Positions 9,448 to 17,393 of a stretch of 48,203 nucleotides of DNA are shown piece by piece. The translations under genes and the position numbers were made by a program. Every line of letters begins with the position of its first letter. The stretch's first letter is position 1. The notes beneath the pieces were generated by a model. That model saw nothing but the letters and a program-made list of their open reading frames with translations. It was not told the DNA's origin and made no database searches. The stretch is taken from the IMG/VR virus record IMGVR_UViG_3300020410_001411, positions 1 through 48,203 of that record, one strand, 5' to 3'. The DNA is from a virus.

Positions 9448-9870
9448 ATGAGAAAGCACTTTAATAAAAGAAACGAAAGATTATTTAACAGATTGACAGA
9501 ATCGACGTCTGCCAACACCAGCATCAACGAAATGGAAGATCGTGAAGAGATTGACGACATTATTTATCAAACGGAGTTGTCTGATGAACGAGCGGTTCTG
9601 AAAAGCATGCAGAGGCTGATAAGTTTGAACCCAGAGAACCCAGAGGGCTTAAAGGTTCTATATCAACAAGTGGCTGTAAGGAAGCAAGAAGAAGAGCAAG
9701 ATGATGGTTTTGAAGAAATGATCGATGCTTACAACAACATACTTACAAAAATCCCCGCTTATTTGGCATCTAAAGAAGAGTGGGTAAATAAGATAGGGAA
9801 CATGACACAAACTGAAAAGTGGTTAAGTAGTAAAATCGTCTCGGAATCTGAGCAAGCTAAAAGAAAGTAA
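9448..9870 (+). CDS. Hypothetical protein with capsid-targeting-like N-terminus
   Basis: ATG 9448 is preceded by GGGAGGGTGAT, a strong ribosome binding site, and lies five bases after the previous stop; a longer frame from 9400 would overlap and is rejected. The 140-aa product is highly charged and helical. Its first residues MRKHFNKRNERLFNRLTE resemble the start of the protein at 10651 (MKKILNERNEKLFSRLFE); both end in an L-x-E site of the type cut by the T4 gp21 prohead protease. The rest, rich in Glu and Gln, has no motif I recognise. Probable packaged or core protein, by inference. Confidence 0.65.
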   Translation: MRKHFNKRNERLFNRLTESTSANTSINEMEDREEIDDIIYQTELSDERAVLKSMQRLISLNPENPEGLKVLYQQVAVRKQEEEQDDGFEEMIDAYNNILTKIPAYLASKEEWVNKIGNMTQTEKWLSSKIVSESEQAKRK

Positions 9871-9875
9871 TCTTC

Positions 9876-10217
9876 GTGACCAAGAACATCTTAATATTCT
9901 TTCTGCTCGTTTGCATAAGCCATCTTATTTTCTGGTTTCAAGTAAACGGGCAGTTTCTTTGGGACTTCTTTAAAAAGTATCCCTACATCGTTGCTCTTCT
10001 TGGTGTGCCGTCAAGTTACCTTGCAATTATGGCATCAAAGTTTGCATACGATGACTTCGGTGGAAAGATATGGCCAATGAGAATTATTGGGTTTTCAACA
10101 GGCACAATTATCTTTGCATTTTTGGCATGGACTTTAATGTCTGAAGGTCTTACACTAAAAACAATTCTTTGTCTTCTTCTTTCTCTTATCATCATCATAA
10201 TTCAAATAGCCCTTTAA
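9876..10217 (+). CDS. Small integral membrane protein
   Basis: A 113-aa protein starting at GTG 9876 with about four hydrophobic segments: residues 4-20, about 38-55, about 70-90 and about 97-113. Between segments two and three is the polar loop KFAYDDFGGKIWP. No family recognised. It follows the 9448 gene by five bases and is probably co-transcribed. A phage inner-membrane protein of this size could be a holin, a superinfection-exclusion factor or a host-takeover protein; the sequence does not choose. The ribosome binding site is weak (AAAGAAAG). Confidence 0.6.
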   Translation: MTKNILIFFLLVCISHLIFWFQVNGQFLWDFFKKYPYIVALLGVPSSYLAIMASKFAYDDFGGKIWPMRIIGFSTGTIIFAFLAWTLMSEGLTLKTILCLLLSLIIIIIQIAL

Positions 10218-10218
10218 A

Positions 10219-10240
10219 AGAGCATAATGCATGTTATAAT
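10219..10240 (+). promoter_or_regulatory. Extended -10 promoter, TGTTATAAT
   Basis: TGTTATAAT at 10232-10240 is identical to the sites at 5317 and 20103. A partial -35 (TTTAAA, 10213-10218) lies 16 bases before the -10 hexamer. It sits between the membrane-protein gene and the metallopeptidase gene, 17 bases before ATG 10258. Confidence 0.55.
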
Positions 10241-10257
10241 ACTACTTACTAGAAGTT

Positions 10258-10650
10258 ATGCATGACAAAAAAGCAATTCACGGTCTAATACAAGGGTTTT
10301 ATCCTTATGCGAAAAGCAGGTTTGGTTTTGACAAGCCTTGCCGTGTATTTCTGCACGATGATGCGGAGAATGCAGTAAACCCACTCGGAAAGACCGCATA
10401 TTACGATCCAGACAACATGGAAGTTCACCTCTACATTTCAGGAAGACACCCAAAAGATATTCTGCGCAGTTTCTCTCACGAGCTCGTACATCATGCCCAG
10501 AATTGTCGAGGAGAATTTGCCGGACCAATGTCCACAGAAGAGGGGTATGCTCAAAAAGATGAACATCTTCGAAAGATGGAAATGGAAGCATACCTCGAAG
10601 GATGTATGGGTGTTAGAGATTACGAAGACCAACTAAAGGCGGGACAATAA
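10258..10650 (+). CDS. HExxH zinc metallopeptidase-like protein
   Basis: A 130-aa protein with the zinc-peptidase signature H74-E75-L76-V77-H78 in the context RSFSHELVHHAQN; a third ligand may be a Glu in the KMEMEAYLEG helix. It is compact (minimal gluzincin/SprT-like size) and lacks a signal peptide, so it acts in the cytoplasm or inside the prohead. ATG 10258 is used; ATG 10262 is out of frame. The stop is followed directly by the start at 10651. Its place among putative capsid-targeted proteins suggests a morphogenesis or head-maturation role, but a host-directed protease is also possible. Motif clear, substrate unknown. Confidence 0.75.
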   Translation: MHDKKAIHGLIQGFYPYAKSRFGFDKPCRVFLHDDAENAVNPLGKTAYYDPDNMEVHLYISGRHPKDILRSFSHELVHHAQNCRGEFAGPMSTEEGYAQKDEHLRKMEMEAYLEGCMGVRDYEDQLKAGQ

Positions 10651-11133
10651 ATGAAAAAGATTTTAAATGAAAGAAACGAGAAGCTTTTTTCAAGACTGTT
10701 TGAAAACCAGGGCATCAAAGTAAAAGAGGGTGATTACGACGAGAAAAACCCACCAGATAAATTTGGTAAACCAATGAAAGAAGATGAAACTCCTGGGTTA
10801 GATAAAGCACTTGCCCACACTACAGTTGCAAAAGATTTAAAAAAGATGAACACAAGACCGGAGGTTGCGGAACTAATAACTAAGGTTGTTTCTGCAATTA
10901 AAAACCAATTGCCAAATCTCAGTGACAGTATTCTTGCACAAGCAGTTAAAGATGTGTTGTCTACACTAAAAGATATGGGCGATGATGCTTCCAAACTTGT
11001 AGGCGATATTGGTGACGACATTGAAAGCACATTCAAAGAAGTCCACAACATCGAAGTACCGCCAGAAGATGGTGAAGTACCGCCAGAAGATGGTGACGAA
11101 AAAAAAGATTTAGATACTGACTCAGATCAGTAA
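10651..11133 (+). CDS. Hypothetical protein with capsid-targeting-like N-terminus
   Basis: A 160-aa protein beginning MKKILNERNEKLFSRLFENQG, very close to the N-terminus of the protein at 9448. The L-F-E tripeptide fits the L-x-E cleavage consensus of T4-type prohead proteases. The middle is an amphipathic helical region (about residues 65-125) and the C-terminus contains a short tandem repeat, VPPEDGE VPPEDGD, before an acidic tail. It starts immediately after the metallopeptidase stop. Likely an internal head or scaffold-associated protein, by inference from the N-terminus and neighbours. Confidence 0.65.
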   Translation: MKKILNERNEKLFSRLFENQGIKVKEGDYDEKNPPDKFGKPMKEDETPGLDKALAHTTVAKDLKKMNTRPEVAELITKVVSAIKNQLPNLSDSILAQAVKDVLSTLKDMGDDASKLVGDIGDDIESTFKEVHNIEVPPEDGEVPPEDGDEKKDLDTDSDQ

Positions 11134-11161
11134 AATACAAAAAGAAAGGTGGTGATACATT

Positions 11162-11413
11162 ATGACTAGTCCAAAACAGAAAAGAAGAAGACTCTTAAGA
11201 ATGAAGAGTGAACAAGAGCAAACAAATGCACAAGCAGCATTAGAATTGGCACGTGCCAAGGCAGCAGCAGAAGCAGCTCAAGCAGCAGCAGAAGCACAGG
11301 CAGCAGCAGAAGCTCAAGCCGCAGCAGAAGCTCAGGCAGCAGCAGAAGCAGCTACCACAGAAGAAGCTGACGAGAAACCAAGAAGACGGAGAAGATCTAG
11401 TAGATCTGCTTAA
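11162..11413 (+). CDS. Ala-rich helical protein with basic ends
   Basis: An 83-aa protein with a strong ribosome binding site (AAAGAAAGGTGGTGA) before ATG 11162. The centre is a run of AAAEAQ/AAAEA repeats, predicted to be one long helix. The ends are very basic: KQKRRRLLRMK at the N-terminus and KPRRRRRSSRSA at the C-terminus. The composition recalls histone H1-like or other nucleic-acid condensing proteins. Location in the putative head-protein block fits a DNA-binding packaged protein, but this is inference. The repeats are encoded by near-identical GCAGCAGAAGCTCAA units, so the length may vary between relatives. Confidence 0.65.
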   Translation: MTSPKQKRRRLLRMKSEQEQTNAQAALELARAKAAAEAAQAAAEAQAAAEAQAAAEAQAAAEAATTEEADEKPRRRRRSSRSA

Positions 11414-11418
11414 CACTT

Positions 11419-11673
11419 ATGATTGATTTTGATGGTATGACAAAGAGGTTCCTTTTAGGGGAATCTAAAACTATTAATACAAGAGCATATCTTCGTGCAC
11501 TGAGAGATGGCTTTGCTAAGCTTCGCCCTTCCTCTCAATCACAAGCAGTTCTCATCGAGAACATGAAAACTCATTTAACTGCAGTGACGAGAGACTTTAC
11601 CTCTTTGCAGGAAAAGGTTTCCATGCTCGAAGAAAAGCTTTCTGTATTAGAAGAAAATAAAAAAGAGGAATAA
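11419..11673 (+). CDS. Small coiled-coil protein, possible prohead core component
   Basis: An 84-aa protein with N-terminus MIDFDGMTKRFLLGES followed by a helical region and a C-terminal heptad stretch (TSLQEKVSMLEEKLSVLEENKKEE in part) typical of a coiled coil. L-G-E near residue 14 fits the L-x-E prohead-protease consensus. It lies five bases after the Ala-rich gene and two bases before the 890-aa gene. A small core or scaffold protein is plausible; no specific family is recognised. Confidence 0.6.
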   Translation: MIDFDGMTKRFLLGESKTINTRAYLRALRDGFAKLRPSSQSQAVLIENMKTHLTAVTRDFTSLQEKVSMLEEKLSVLEENKKEE

Positions 11674-11675
11674 GA

Positions 11676-14348
11676 ATGGGTGGTTTAGCTGGGCACATGT
11701 CTCATCTCTATGATAATCCTGAACTTAAGTTTCGGGAGATTGAAGATGTTTTAACAAAAGCATCAAGTGGAGAACTCGTTGGGACAGAAAAGACAGATGG
11801 TCAAAACATTTTTATTTCTTATTCCGTGAAAGACGGTCGTGCAAAGGCTGCAAGGAATCTCGGTAACATCAAGAGTGGTGGCATGGATGCTGCTGGTCTT
11901 GCTGCAAAGTTTGCAGGACGAGGTGATTTGGAGAAATCCTTTACGGAGTCTTTTGCTGCATTTGAAAGAGCAGTAGATTTGTTCTCGTTGGAGACTCAGA
12001 TTGAAATCTTTGGACCCGATGCTAACATCTGGTTTAATGCAGAAGTACAAGATCCTAGAACATCTAACGTTATCAATTATAATGCTAAGTCGTTGACAAT
12101 CCATCGTGTTGGGCATGCCGAATTCGACAAACAATCCGGTAGACCAAACAACGACAAAGATGTTACAGCTAATGCAAAGAAACTTGAACAAGCTCTGCAA
12201 GATGCAAATGCTTTGCTGCCCGGTGAAGACTATTCTGTGCAAGTGAATGCCGTAAGAACTTTAAGGGGTCTGTCGAATGATACTGTCCTAACGGCATCGA
12301 TCAAAAGACTACGCAGAGCAATGTCCAGAGAAGGTCTTGGTGAAGAGAATACTGTTGCAGATTTTCTTGTAAAAAGAATAACAGATGTCGTCGGCCGAAC
12401 TGGTTCTGGGTTAAGTGACGAGGTAAAGAGGGAAATCACAAAACGAATCCTTAAAGTACCTGGTGTTACATTGAGCAAGATTTATAGACTCCTTGATGAC
12501 CCTTCTCAGAAAGAAAAAGTTAGAAAGATTGTAAAAGGAGATAAGAAGATTATCTCTGCTGCTATTTTTCCTTTAGAAGATATCATTCATGACTTCTCCG
12601 TTGAAATGCTCAGAGGCTTAGAGTCAGCATTCGTCATTGACAACGAAGAAGAAGTTAAAAGACTTAAAGACGAAGTTGCAAAAGCAATTCAGGCAATCAA
12701 AGGTGCAGACAACGAAACTGCTACAGAGATTCTCGTCAAGCAAATGAAGAAACTTAAAGACATAGAAAATGTTTCTACTGCTGCCGAGGGGTTTGTATTC
12801 ACTTATGATGGAAAGACCTATAAATTCACCGGAAACTTCGCTCCTATCAATCAATTATTGGGATTATTCCGATATGGTAGAGGTGATGTCCCTGCGATGA
12901 AGATTGACGAAGACGAAGGTCAAATCCAGGCAGATGTTGTTTATGTTCCTGGTTCTTTCAAGCCACCTCACAAGGGTCACTTCGAACTGATGAAAGATTA
13001 TGCAAAAAGTGCACGCAAAGTGGTTGTTCTGATTTCAGATCCACAAAGTGCAAACAGCATCAGATTTATTGATATGCCCGATGTTGAGGGTAAGTTAGAA
13101 GTAAGCCCGGATGCATCAAAAGAGATTTTTGACTTATACATCGAAAACGAAGGTCTAACTGGGAAAATAGAAGTTCCTGCAATTTGGAGAGAGGGTGAGA
13201 CAAACCCGATGCAATATCTGCACAGTAAGCTAGAAGACATTGGTCAAACTGACAAGAGTATTATTGTTGCTCTCGGTGTGAGTACTAAAGACCCTGGAGA
13301 CAAAGACCGATTCAATAAAGACTTTGTTCAACCTTTTGAAAAATACAAAAACCTAACTGTCGTTCCGATGCCCAAAGAGCCACACGGAAATTTCAGCGCC
13401 ACCAACATGAGAAATGCAATCGCAACTGGTGATATAGAGGTATTAAAAGATTTTATTCCAGATGGTGTATCTGTCCAAGCAGTTCTAGACATTCTTTCAC
13501 GGGGATCAGTATACACCGAAGCAGATATCAAAGAAATGTCTTCAATGGGCGGAGGCTCAGTTCAAGGTGGTGGAAGAACAAACCACGAGGAGACACTAAT
13601 TAGAGAAGAGGAAGACGAGATGAGTGAATATATGATCGACAGAAAAACATTTCTTGAAGAGCTTGCAGTGCGTGAGACAATTCGTGAGAAGCTGCAAAGA
13701 AAATACGAAAACTCAATGACAGAGGAACAGCTTGTTCGTGCTGCCATTCGTGACATGATCAGTGAAGATGTTGCAGAGGCACCTTATAAGAGCACAGGTA
13801 TCAACGAGCTCGAAACACTTCTTAAAAAGATCATCCCTGTTATCGAGCCAGATTATAAAAGCCTAACAACTTCAGAAGATCAGAGAGACTCTTTCCGTGC
13901 TCACATCCTCAAGGCAGTTCAAAATGCATTAGCCCCAGGCGGTGCAGTGTCAAGAGACTCCAGAGATGTCAAGCCGTTGGATCTTCCCGATGAAGATACA
14001 TTTGACATCGGTGATGTAGAAGAAGATATTGAGATTACAATGGGCGAACCAGAAAAGTTCATCGATATCGATCCAAAAGCAAAGGCAGAACCAGAAGAGG
14101 AAGAAGAAGATTTCGTCATTGACGGTCAAGAAGAGACAGGAAGAAATTTTGCAATGATGACTTGGGAACGTATTGAAACCAACATCGTTGACTCTTATCG
14201 AAAACTTGCTGCAGCAACAGATCGTGATTTATTCTACGATTACTTGATGGCAAATTTGAAACTTTACTTCGACAAATTCGATGATGAGCTTGCTCCGGTT
14301 GTGGACGAGCCAGAAAGTGAAATTTATAACGATGAGAAAGGGGTTTAA
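11676..14348 (+). CDS. Ligase-like nucleotidyltransferase fused to HxGH adenylyl/cytidylyltransferase
   Basis: An 890-aa multidomain protein. The N-terminal part shows the covalent nucleotidyltransferase (RNA/DNA ligase) motif I, K39-T-D41-G42, and later E371-G-F-V-F with K383 downstream, which fit motifs IV and V although the spacing is unusually long because of a helical insertion. A second domain (about 415-610) is a Rossmann-type nucleotidyltransferase: VPGSFKPPHKGH (H432-K-G-H435) and FSATNMR (574-579), the HxGH and SxTxxR signatures. The C-terminal 260 residues are helical and acidic. I associate similar proteins with phage DUF6267, from memory. Possible roles are RNA repair or nucleotide-cofactor work. 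The stop codon lies in the loop of the terminator at 14337. Confidence 0.7.
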   Translation: MGGLAGHMSHLYDNPELKFREIEDVLTKASSGELVGTEKTDGQNIFISYSVKDGRAKAARNLGNIKSGGMDAAGLAAKFAGRGDLEKSFTESFAAFERAVDLFSLETQIEIFGPDANIWFNAEVQDPRTSNVINYNAKSLTIHRVGHAEFDKQSGRPNNDKDVTANAKKLEQALQDANALLPGEDYSVQVNAVRTLRGLSNDTVLTASIKRLRRAMSREGLGEENTVADFLVKRITDVVGRTGSGLSDEVKREITKRILKVPGVTLSKIYRLLDDPSQKEKVRKIVKGDKKIISAAIFPLEDIIHDFSVEMLRGLESAFVIDNEEEVKRLKDEVAKAIQAIKGADNETATEILVKQMKKLKDIENVSTAAEGFVFTYDGKTYKFTGNFAPINQLLGLFRYGRGDVPAMKIDEDEGQIQADVVYVPGSFKPPHKGHFELMKDYAKSARKVVVLISDPQSANSIRFIDMPDVEGKLEVSPDASKEIFDLYIENEGLTGKIEVPAIWREGETNPMQYLHSKLEDIGQTDKSIIVALGVSTKDPGDKDRFNKDFVQPFEKYKNLTVVPMPKEPHGNFSATNMRNAIATGDIEVLKDFIPDGVSVQAVLDILSRGSVYTEADIKEMSSMGGGSVQGGGRTNHEETLIREEEDEMSEYMIDRKTFLEELAVRETIREKLQRKYENSMTEEQLVRAAIRDMISEDVAEAPYKSTGINELETLLKKIIPVIEPDYKSLTTSEDQRDSFRAHILKAVQNALAPGGAVSRDSRDVKPLDLPDEDTFDIGDVEEDIEITMGEPEKFIDIDPKAKAEPEEEEEDFVIDGQEETGRNFAMMTWERIETNIVDSYRKLAAATDRDLFYDYLMANLKLYFDKFDDELAPVVDEPESEIYNDEKGV

Positions 14349-14361
14349 AGCCCCTTTTTTT
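14337..14361 (+). terminator. Rho-independent terminator
   Basis: AAGGGG pairs with CCCCTT around a seven-base loop, followed by a T run. The hairpin overlaps the stop codon of the 890-aa gene and closes the 5334-14348 block. Confidence 0.8.
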
Positions 14362-14536
14362 CTTTCTATTGATCATCGTGGGTCACGGCAAGGGTCGAAC
14401 GAAAAACGGCTCCGAAACCGCCGTCCCATTGAACAACAATTTATTAAAGATTTTCCTGAGAATACTTTTTTTATATTATTTGCATTTTGTACTTTACAAA
14501 TCCTGAGATCTGTGTCATTATAACTATAATGGGATC
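14362..14536. other. Gene-free stretch with hairpin and tRNA-like remnant
   Basis: The gene-free interval runs from 14349 to 14655. This part holds a hairpin (ACGGC 14406-14410 with GCCGT 14420-14424). On the minus strand it has tRNA-like pieces: a D-arm-like GTTCAATGGGAC, an anticodon-arm-like hairpin with a nine-base loop, a T-loop-like GTTCGACC and a CCCA. Acceptor and T stems do not pair, so it is not called as a tRNA. No ORF here is convincing. Confidence 0.4.
14493..14530 (+). promoter_or_regulatory. Sigma70-like promoter region before HTH-lon operon
   Basis: TTTACA (14493-14498), a 17-base spacer and CATTAT (14516-14521) with an extended TG two bases before it. The site shares the string ACTTTACAAAT with the promoter at 19299. 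A second possible -10, TATAAT, is at 14525-14530. It lies just before the TAAGCA array. Confidence 0.5.
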
Positions 14537-14654
14537 TAAGCAAATAAGCAGATATGCAAAGTAGCACTAAGCAAGTAAGCAGATCCTAAGCACTAAGCAA
14601 TCTTTATTTATTATTATTTATTTTATTAATAAGCAAATACTAAGCAGGTTAGCA
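14537..14654 (+). repeat. TAAGCA direct-repeat array (8 exact copies)
   Basis: Exact TAAGCA hexamers start at 14537, 14545, 14568, 14576, 14587, 14594, 14630 and 14641, with the variant TTAGCA at 14649. Several occur in pairs seven to eight bases apart. The last copies run into the ribosome binding site (AGG, 14646-14648) of the gene at 14656. The array sits between a promoter-like site and a gene for a Fis-like HTH protein, so it may be a multi-site operator. Confidence 0.7.
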
Positions 14655-14655
14655 T

Positions 14656-15015
14656 ATGGAAACTTGGAAGAAAGCAAAGTACCACGAGGGTACAAACAAA
14701 AATTATTCGATTTCAAAAGTCCTTCGTAAGAAAAAGAATATCACTGATGAGTTTGAGGCAATGTTCAACAGCCTCTCCTTGGAAGAAGTGATTGGTTTGA
14801 AGCTCGAATTATCCGCTCAAGCATCAGGCGGTAAAATGTATGGAATTCCGATTTGGAAGTACTTGGAACTAGTTATTAAGGACGCAGTGATTAAATATGC
14901 ACTCAGTGCATGCCATTCAAAAATCGAAGCTCAAAACTTTCTTGGTTTAAAGGCTGCAGAGTGGATGGAAACATTGAAGGCTTTTAATCCAGATCCGTAT
15001 TTTAAAGATGAATAA
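14656..15015 (+). CDS. Fis-like HTH protein upstream of lon
   Basis: A 119-aa protein. The N-terminal 45 residues are basic and polar. The C-terminal half (GIPIWKYLELVIKDAVIKYALSACHSKIEAQNFLGL in segments) has the layout of a Fis/HTH_8 DNA-binding module: AVIKYAL, a turn, then EAQNFLGL-x-AAEW. Similar small proteins occur in T4-like marine phages (family knowledge from memory). It is followed by lon after 20 bases and is preceded by the TAAGCA array, so it is a good candidate for an autoregulator. The helix-turn-helix assignment is by eye and moderate in confidence. Confidence 0.65.
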   Translation: METWKKAKYHEGTNKNYSISKVLRKKKNITDEFEAMFNSLSLEEVIGLKLELSAQASGGKMYGIPIWKYLELVIKDAVIKYALSACHSKIEAQNFLGLKAAEWMETLKAFNPDPYFKDE

Positions 15016-15035
15016 CAAAAACTGAGGGATATGAA

Positions 15036-17393
15036 ATGTTTGGTAATAAAAAAGAGAAAGAACAAGAAGTTTCTATTTTAACTTTAAAGAATTCCGTTCT
15101 TTACCCCGGCACCGTCGTTCCACTTTTGATTGGCAGAGATAAGTCTATGAAGCTGATTGAGGATGCGATAAAGAAAAACACTTATATTGGTGTGGTTGCC
15201 CAGAGGGATTTAGAGGACGAGAGCCCAAGAGCAGCAGACCTATATACTGTTGGCACCCTGGCGAAGATTATCAAATTCTCCAAAAACTCAGATGGTCATT
15301 ACAATGTCATGATTGAGGGAGTTCAGAGATTTTCTGTTGTTGAATACATCGACGAAGAACCTTTCTTCACTGCAAAGATAAAATCTATTCCAAAAGAGAT
15401 AGAAGGCATTGAAGATGAAGAGGTTCAAATCCTCTTCGAAACTCTCAAGGAAAGTTCCCTTGATATTATTGCATATTTGCAGGAAGTGCCCTCTAACGTT
15501 GCAGAGTTCATTGAAAGAGTTGAAGAACCGGGCAACCTTGCAGACATCGTTGCAGGCAACGTCGCAGAGACAGTCGAGGAGAAACAAGAAGTTTTAGAAA
15601 CATTCTCCATTAGAGACAGAATCATGAGAGCTTTAGAATTGATTGGGCGAAAGCAAGAAATGCTTTATGTGTCAAGCAAAATTCAGACTCAGGTTAAAGA
15701 AGAAATTTCCAAGAATCAAAAAGAATATTATCTTCGCCAACAACTCAAAGCCATTAAAGATGAGCTCGGCGATGCAGCTGAGGACAACGATGATCTTGAA
15801 GCCCTTAAGCAAAAGATGAAAACCATCGACTTGCCTGAAGATGTTGTCAAGCTTATGACAAAAGAAATTAAAAAGATGAGAAACATGCAGCCAAGTCAGG
15901 CTGAATATAATGTAACATTGAATCATCTTGAGCTTCTTTTAGATTTGCCCTGGGATGTCAAAACCAGAGACAACTTGGATCTAACAAAAGTTCAGGAAAA
16001 GCTTGATGCAGATCATTACGGATTAGAGAAAGTTAAAAAACGTATCATTGAATATCTCGCTGTTCGCAAATTGAAAGACGACATGCGAGGACCAATTCTT
16101 TGTTTGCTTGGACCTCCTGGCGTTGGTAAGACATCCTTGGGTCGCTCCATTGCAGCAGCTCTTGGTCGCAAGTTTAACAGAATTTCCCTTGGTGGTGTTG
16201 CAGACGAATCAGAAATTCGTGGCCACCGAAAAACATACATTGGAGCAATGCCAGGAAAGATTATTAAAGGCATGACCAAAGTTGGTGTTACCAATCCTCT
16301 TGTTCTTTTAGATGAGATTGATAAGATGGGTAAAGACCATAAGGGCGATCCTGCAGCAGCAATGCTCGAAGTTTTAGATCCAGAGCAGAATAACACATTC
16401 ATGGATCACTATGTTGACAATCCTTATGATTTGTCCGATGTTCTTTTCATCGCCACTGCTAACGATATTTCTACTGTGCCCGGACCTCTCCGTGACCGGA
16501 TGGAAATCATTAGTTTGTCGGGGTACACATATGAGGAGAAACTCAACATTGCAAAGAACCACTTGATTCCAAAACAAATTAAAGCAAACGGCTTGGAATC
16601 AGCTCAATTAAGGATTCGCGATGCAGCAATCAATAAAATTATTCTCGGCTACACTCGTGAAGCTGGTGTGCGTGGTCTTGAAAGAGAAATTGCTCGTGTA
16701 TGTCGTGTAACTGCAGCAGAGTTGGCAATTCACAAAGAGGAAAGCCCAGATACACCCTTTTCCAAGGTCGTTAATGAACACAATCTTGTAGACTTTTTGG
16801 AAGAAACTAAATTTGACAACGAAGTCGATACGAGAGCAAGAGAACCAGGTGTTTCAACTGGTCTTGCTTGGACAGCTGCAGGCGGAGATGTATTATATAT
16901 CGAAACAAGCAAAGCTCCAGGAAAAGGTCAACTTCAATTGACAGGTAAAATTGGCGAGGTCATGTCAGAGTCAGCAAAAATGGCACTCAGTCTTGTTCGT
17001 TCGAAGGCACACTTGGTTGGTGTAGCAGAAGAGGGACAGAAGTTCTTAGAAGACACAGATGTTCATGTTCACTTTCCTGCAGGTGCAGTTCCGAAGGACG
17101 GGCCATCTGCTGGTGTGACAATCACCACCGCTCTTGTTTCTCTATTTACTGGAAAAAAGGTTCGCACCGACACTGCTATGACAGGAGAAACTTCCTTGCG
17201 CGGTTTGGTCTTGCCAGTTGGTGGCATTAAAGAAAAAGTTATTGCTGCTCACCGAGCAGGAATCAAAAGAGTTCTTCTTCCACCAAAGAATAAGAAAGAT
17301 GTAAAAGATATTCCAGAATCAGTTCGAAACGATTTAGAAATCTTTTTCCCGGAGACAGTCGAAGAGGTTCTTGAGCTGGCACTTGAGAAGTGA
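15036..17393 (+). CDS. lon: ATP-dependent Lon protease
   Basis: A 785-aa protein, the same length as bacterial Lon (784 aa in E. coli). Order: N-terminal substrate-binding LON domain (about 1-200; SILTLKNSVLYPGTVVPLLIGR), coiled coil (about 205-300), AAA+ module with Walker A GPPGVGKT (359-366) and Walker B LLDEIDKM (D426-E427), and the C-terminal protease domain. The catalytic dyad is S691 in PKDGPSAG and K734 in GGIKEKV; their spacing of 43 equals that of S679/K722 in E. coli. ATG 15036 follows GAGGGAT. All catalytic parts are intact. It would degrade host or phage regulators in the cytoplasm. Phage-encoded full-length Lon is uncommon. It overlaps the next gene by GTGA. Confidence 0.95.
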   Translation: MFGNKKEKEQEVSILTLKNSVLYPGTVVPLLIGRDKSMKLIEDAIKKNTYIGVVAQRDLEDESPRAADLYTVGTLAKIIKFSKNSDGHYNVMIEGVQRFSVVEYIDEEPFFTAKIKSIPKEIEGIEDEEVQILFETLKESSLDIIAYLQEVPSNVAEFIERVEEPGNLADIVAGNVAETVEEKQEVLETFSIRDRIMRALELIGRKQEMLYVSSKIQTQVKEEISKNQKEYYLRQQLKAIKDELGDAAEDNDDLEALKQKMKTIDLPEDVVKLMTKEIKKMRNMQPSQAEYNVTLNHLELLLDLPWDVKTRDNLDLTKVQEKLDADHYGLEKVKKRIIEYLAVRKLKDDMRGPILCLLGPPGVGKTSLGRSIAAALGRKFNRISLGGVADESEIRGHRKTYIGAMPGKIIKGMTKVGVTNPLVLLDEIDKMGKDHKGDPAAAMLEVLDPEQNNTFMDHYVDNPYDLSDVLFIATANDISTVPGPLRDRMEIISLSGYTYEEKLNIAKNHLIPKQIKANGLESAQLRIRDAAINKIILGYTREAGVRGLEREIARVCRVTAAELAIHKEESPDTPFSKVVNEHNLVDFLEETKFDNEVDTRAREPGVSTGLAWTAAGGDVLYIETSKAPGKGQLQLTGKIGEVMSESAKMALSLVRSKAHLVGVAEEGQKFLEDTDVHVHFPAGAVPKDGPSAGVTITTALVSLFTGKKVRTDTAMTGETSLRGLVLPVGGIKEKVIAAHRAGIKRVLLPPKNKKDVKDIPESVRNDLEIFFPETVEEVLELALEK

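Noticed and set aside
14377-14440. Functional tRNA gene on the minus strand
   Set aside because: Acceptor and T stems do not pair and the anticodon loop has nine bases; it is kept only as a remnant.
14281-14523. 80-aa + strand ORF crossing the terminator at 14337
   Set aside because: It starts inside the 890-aa gene in another frame, runs through a terminator and has no ribosome binding site or recognisable motif.
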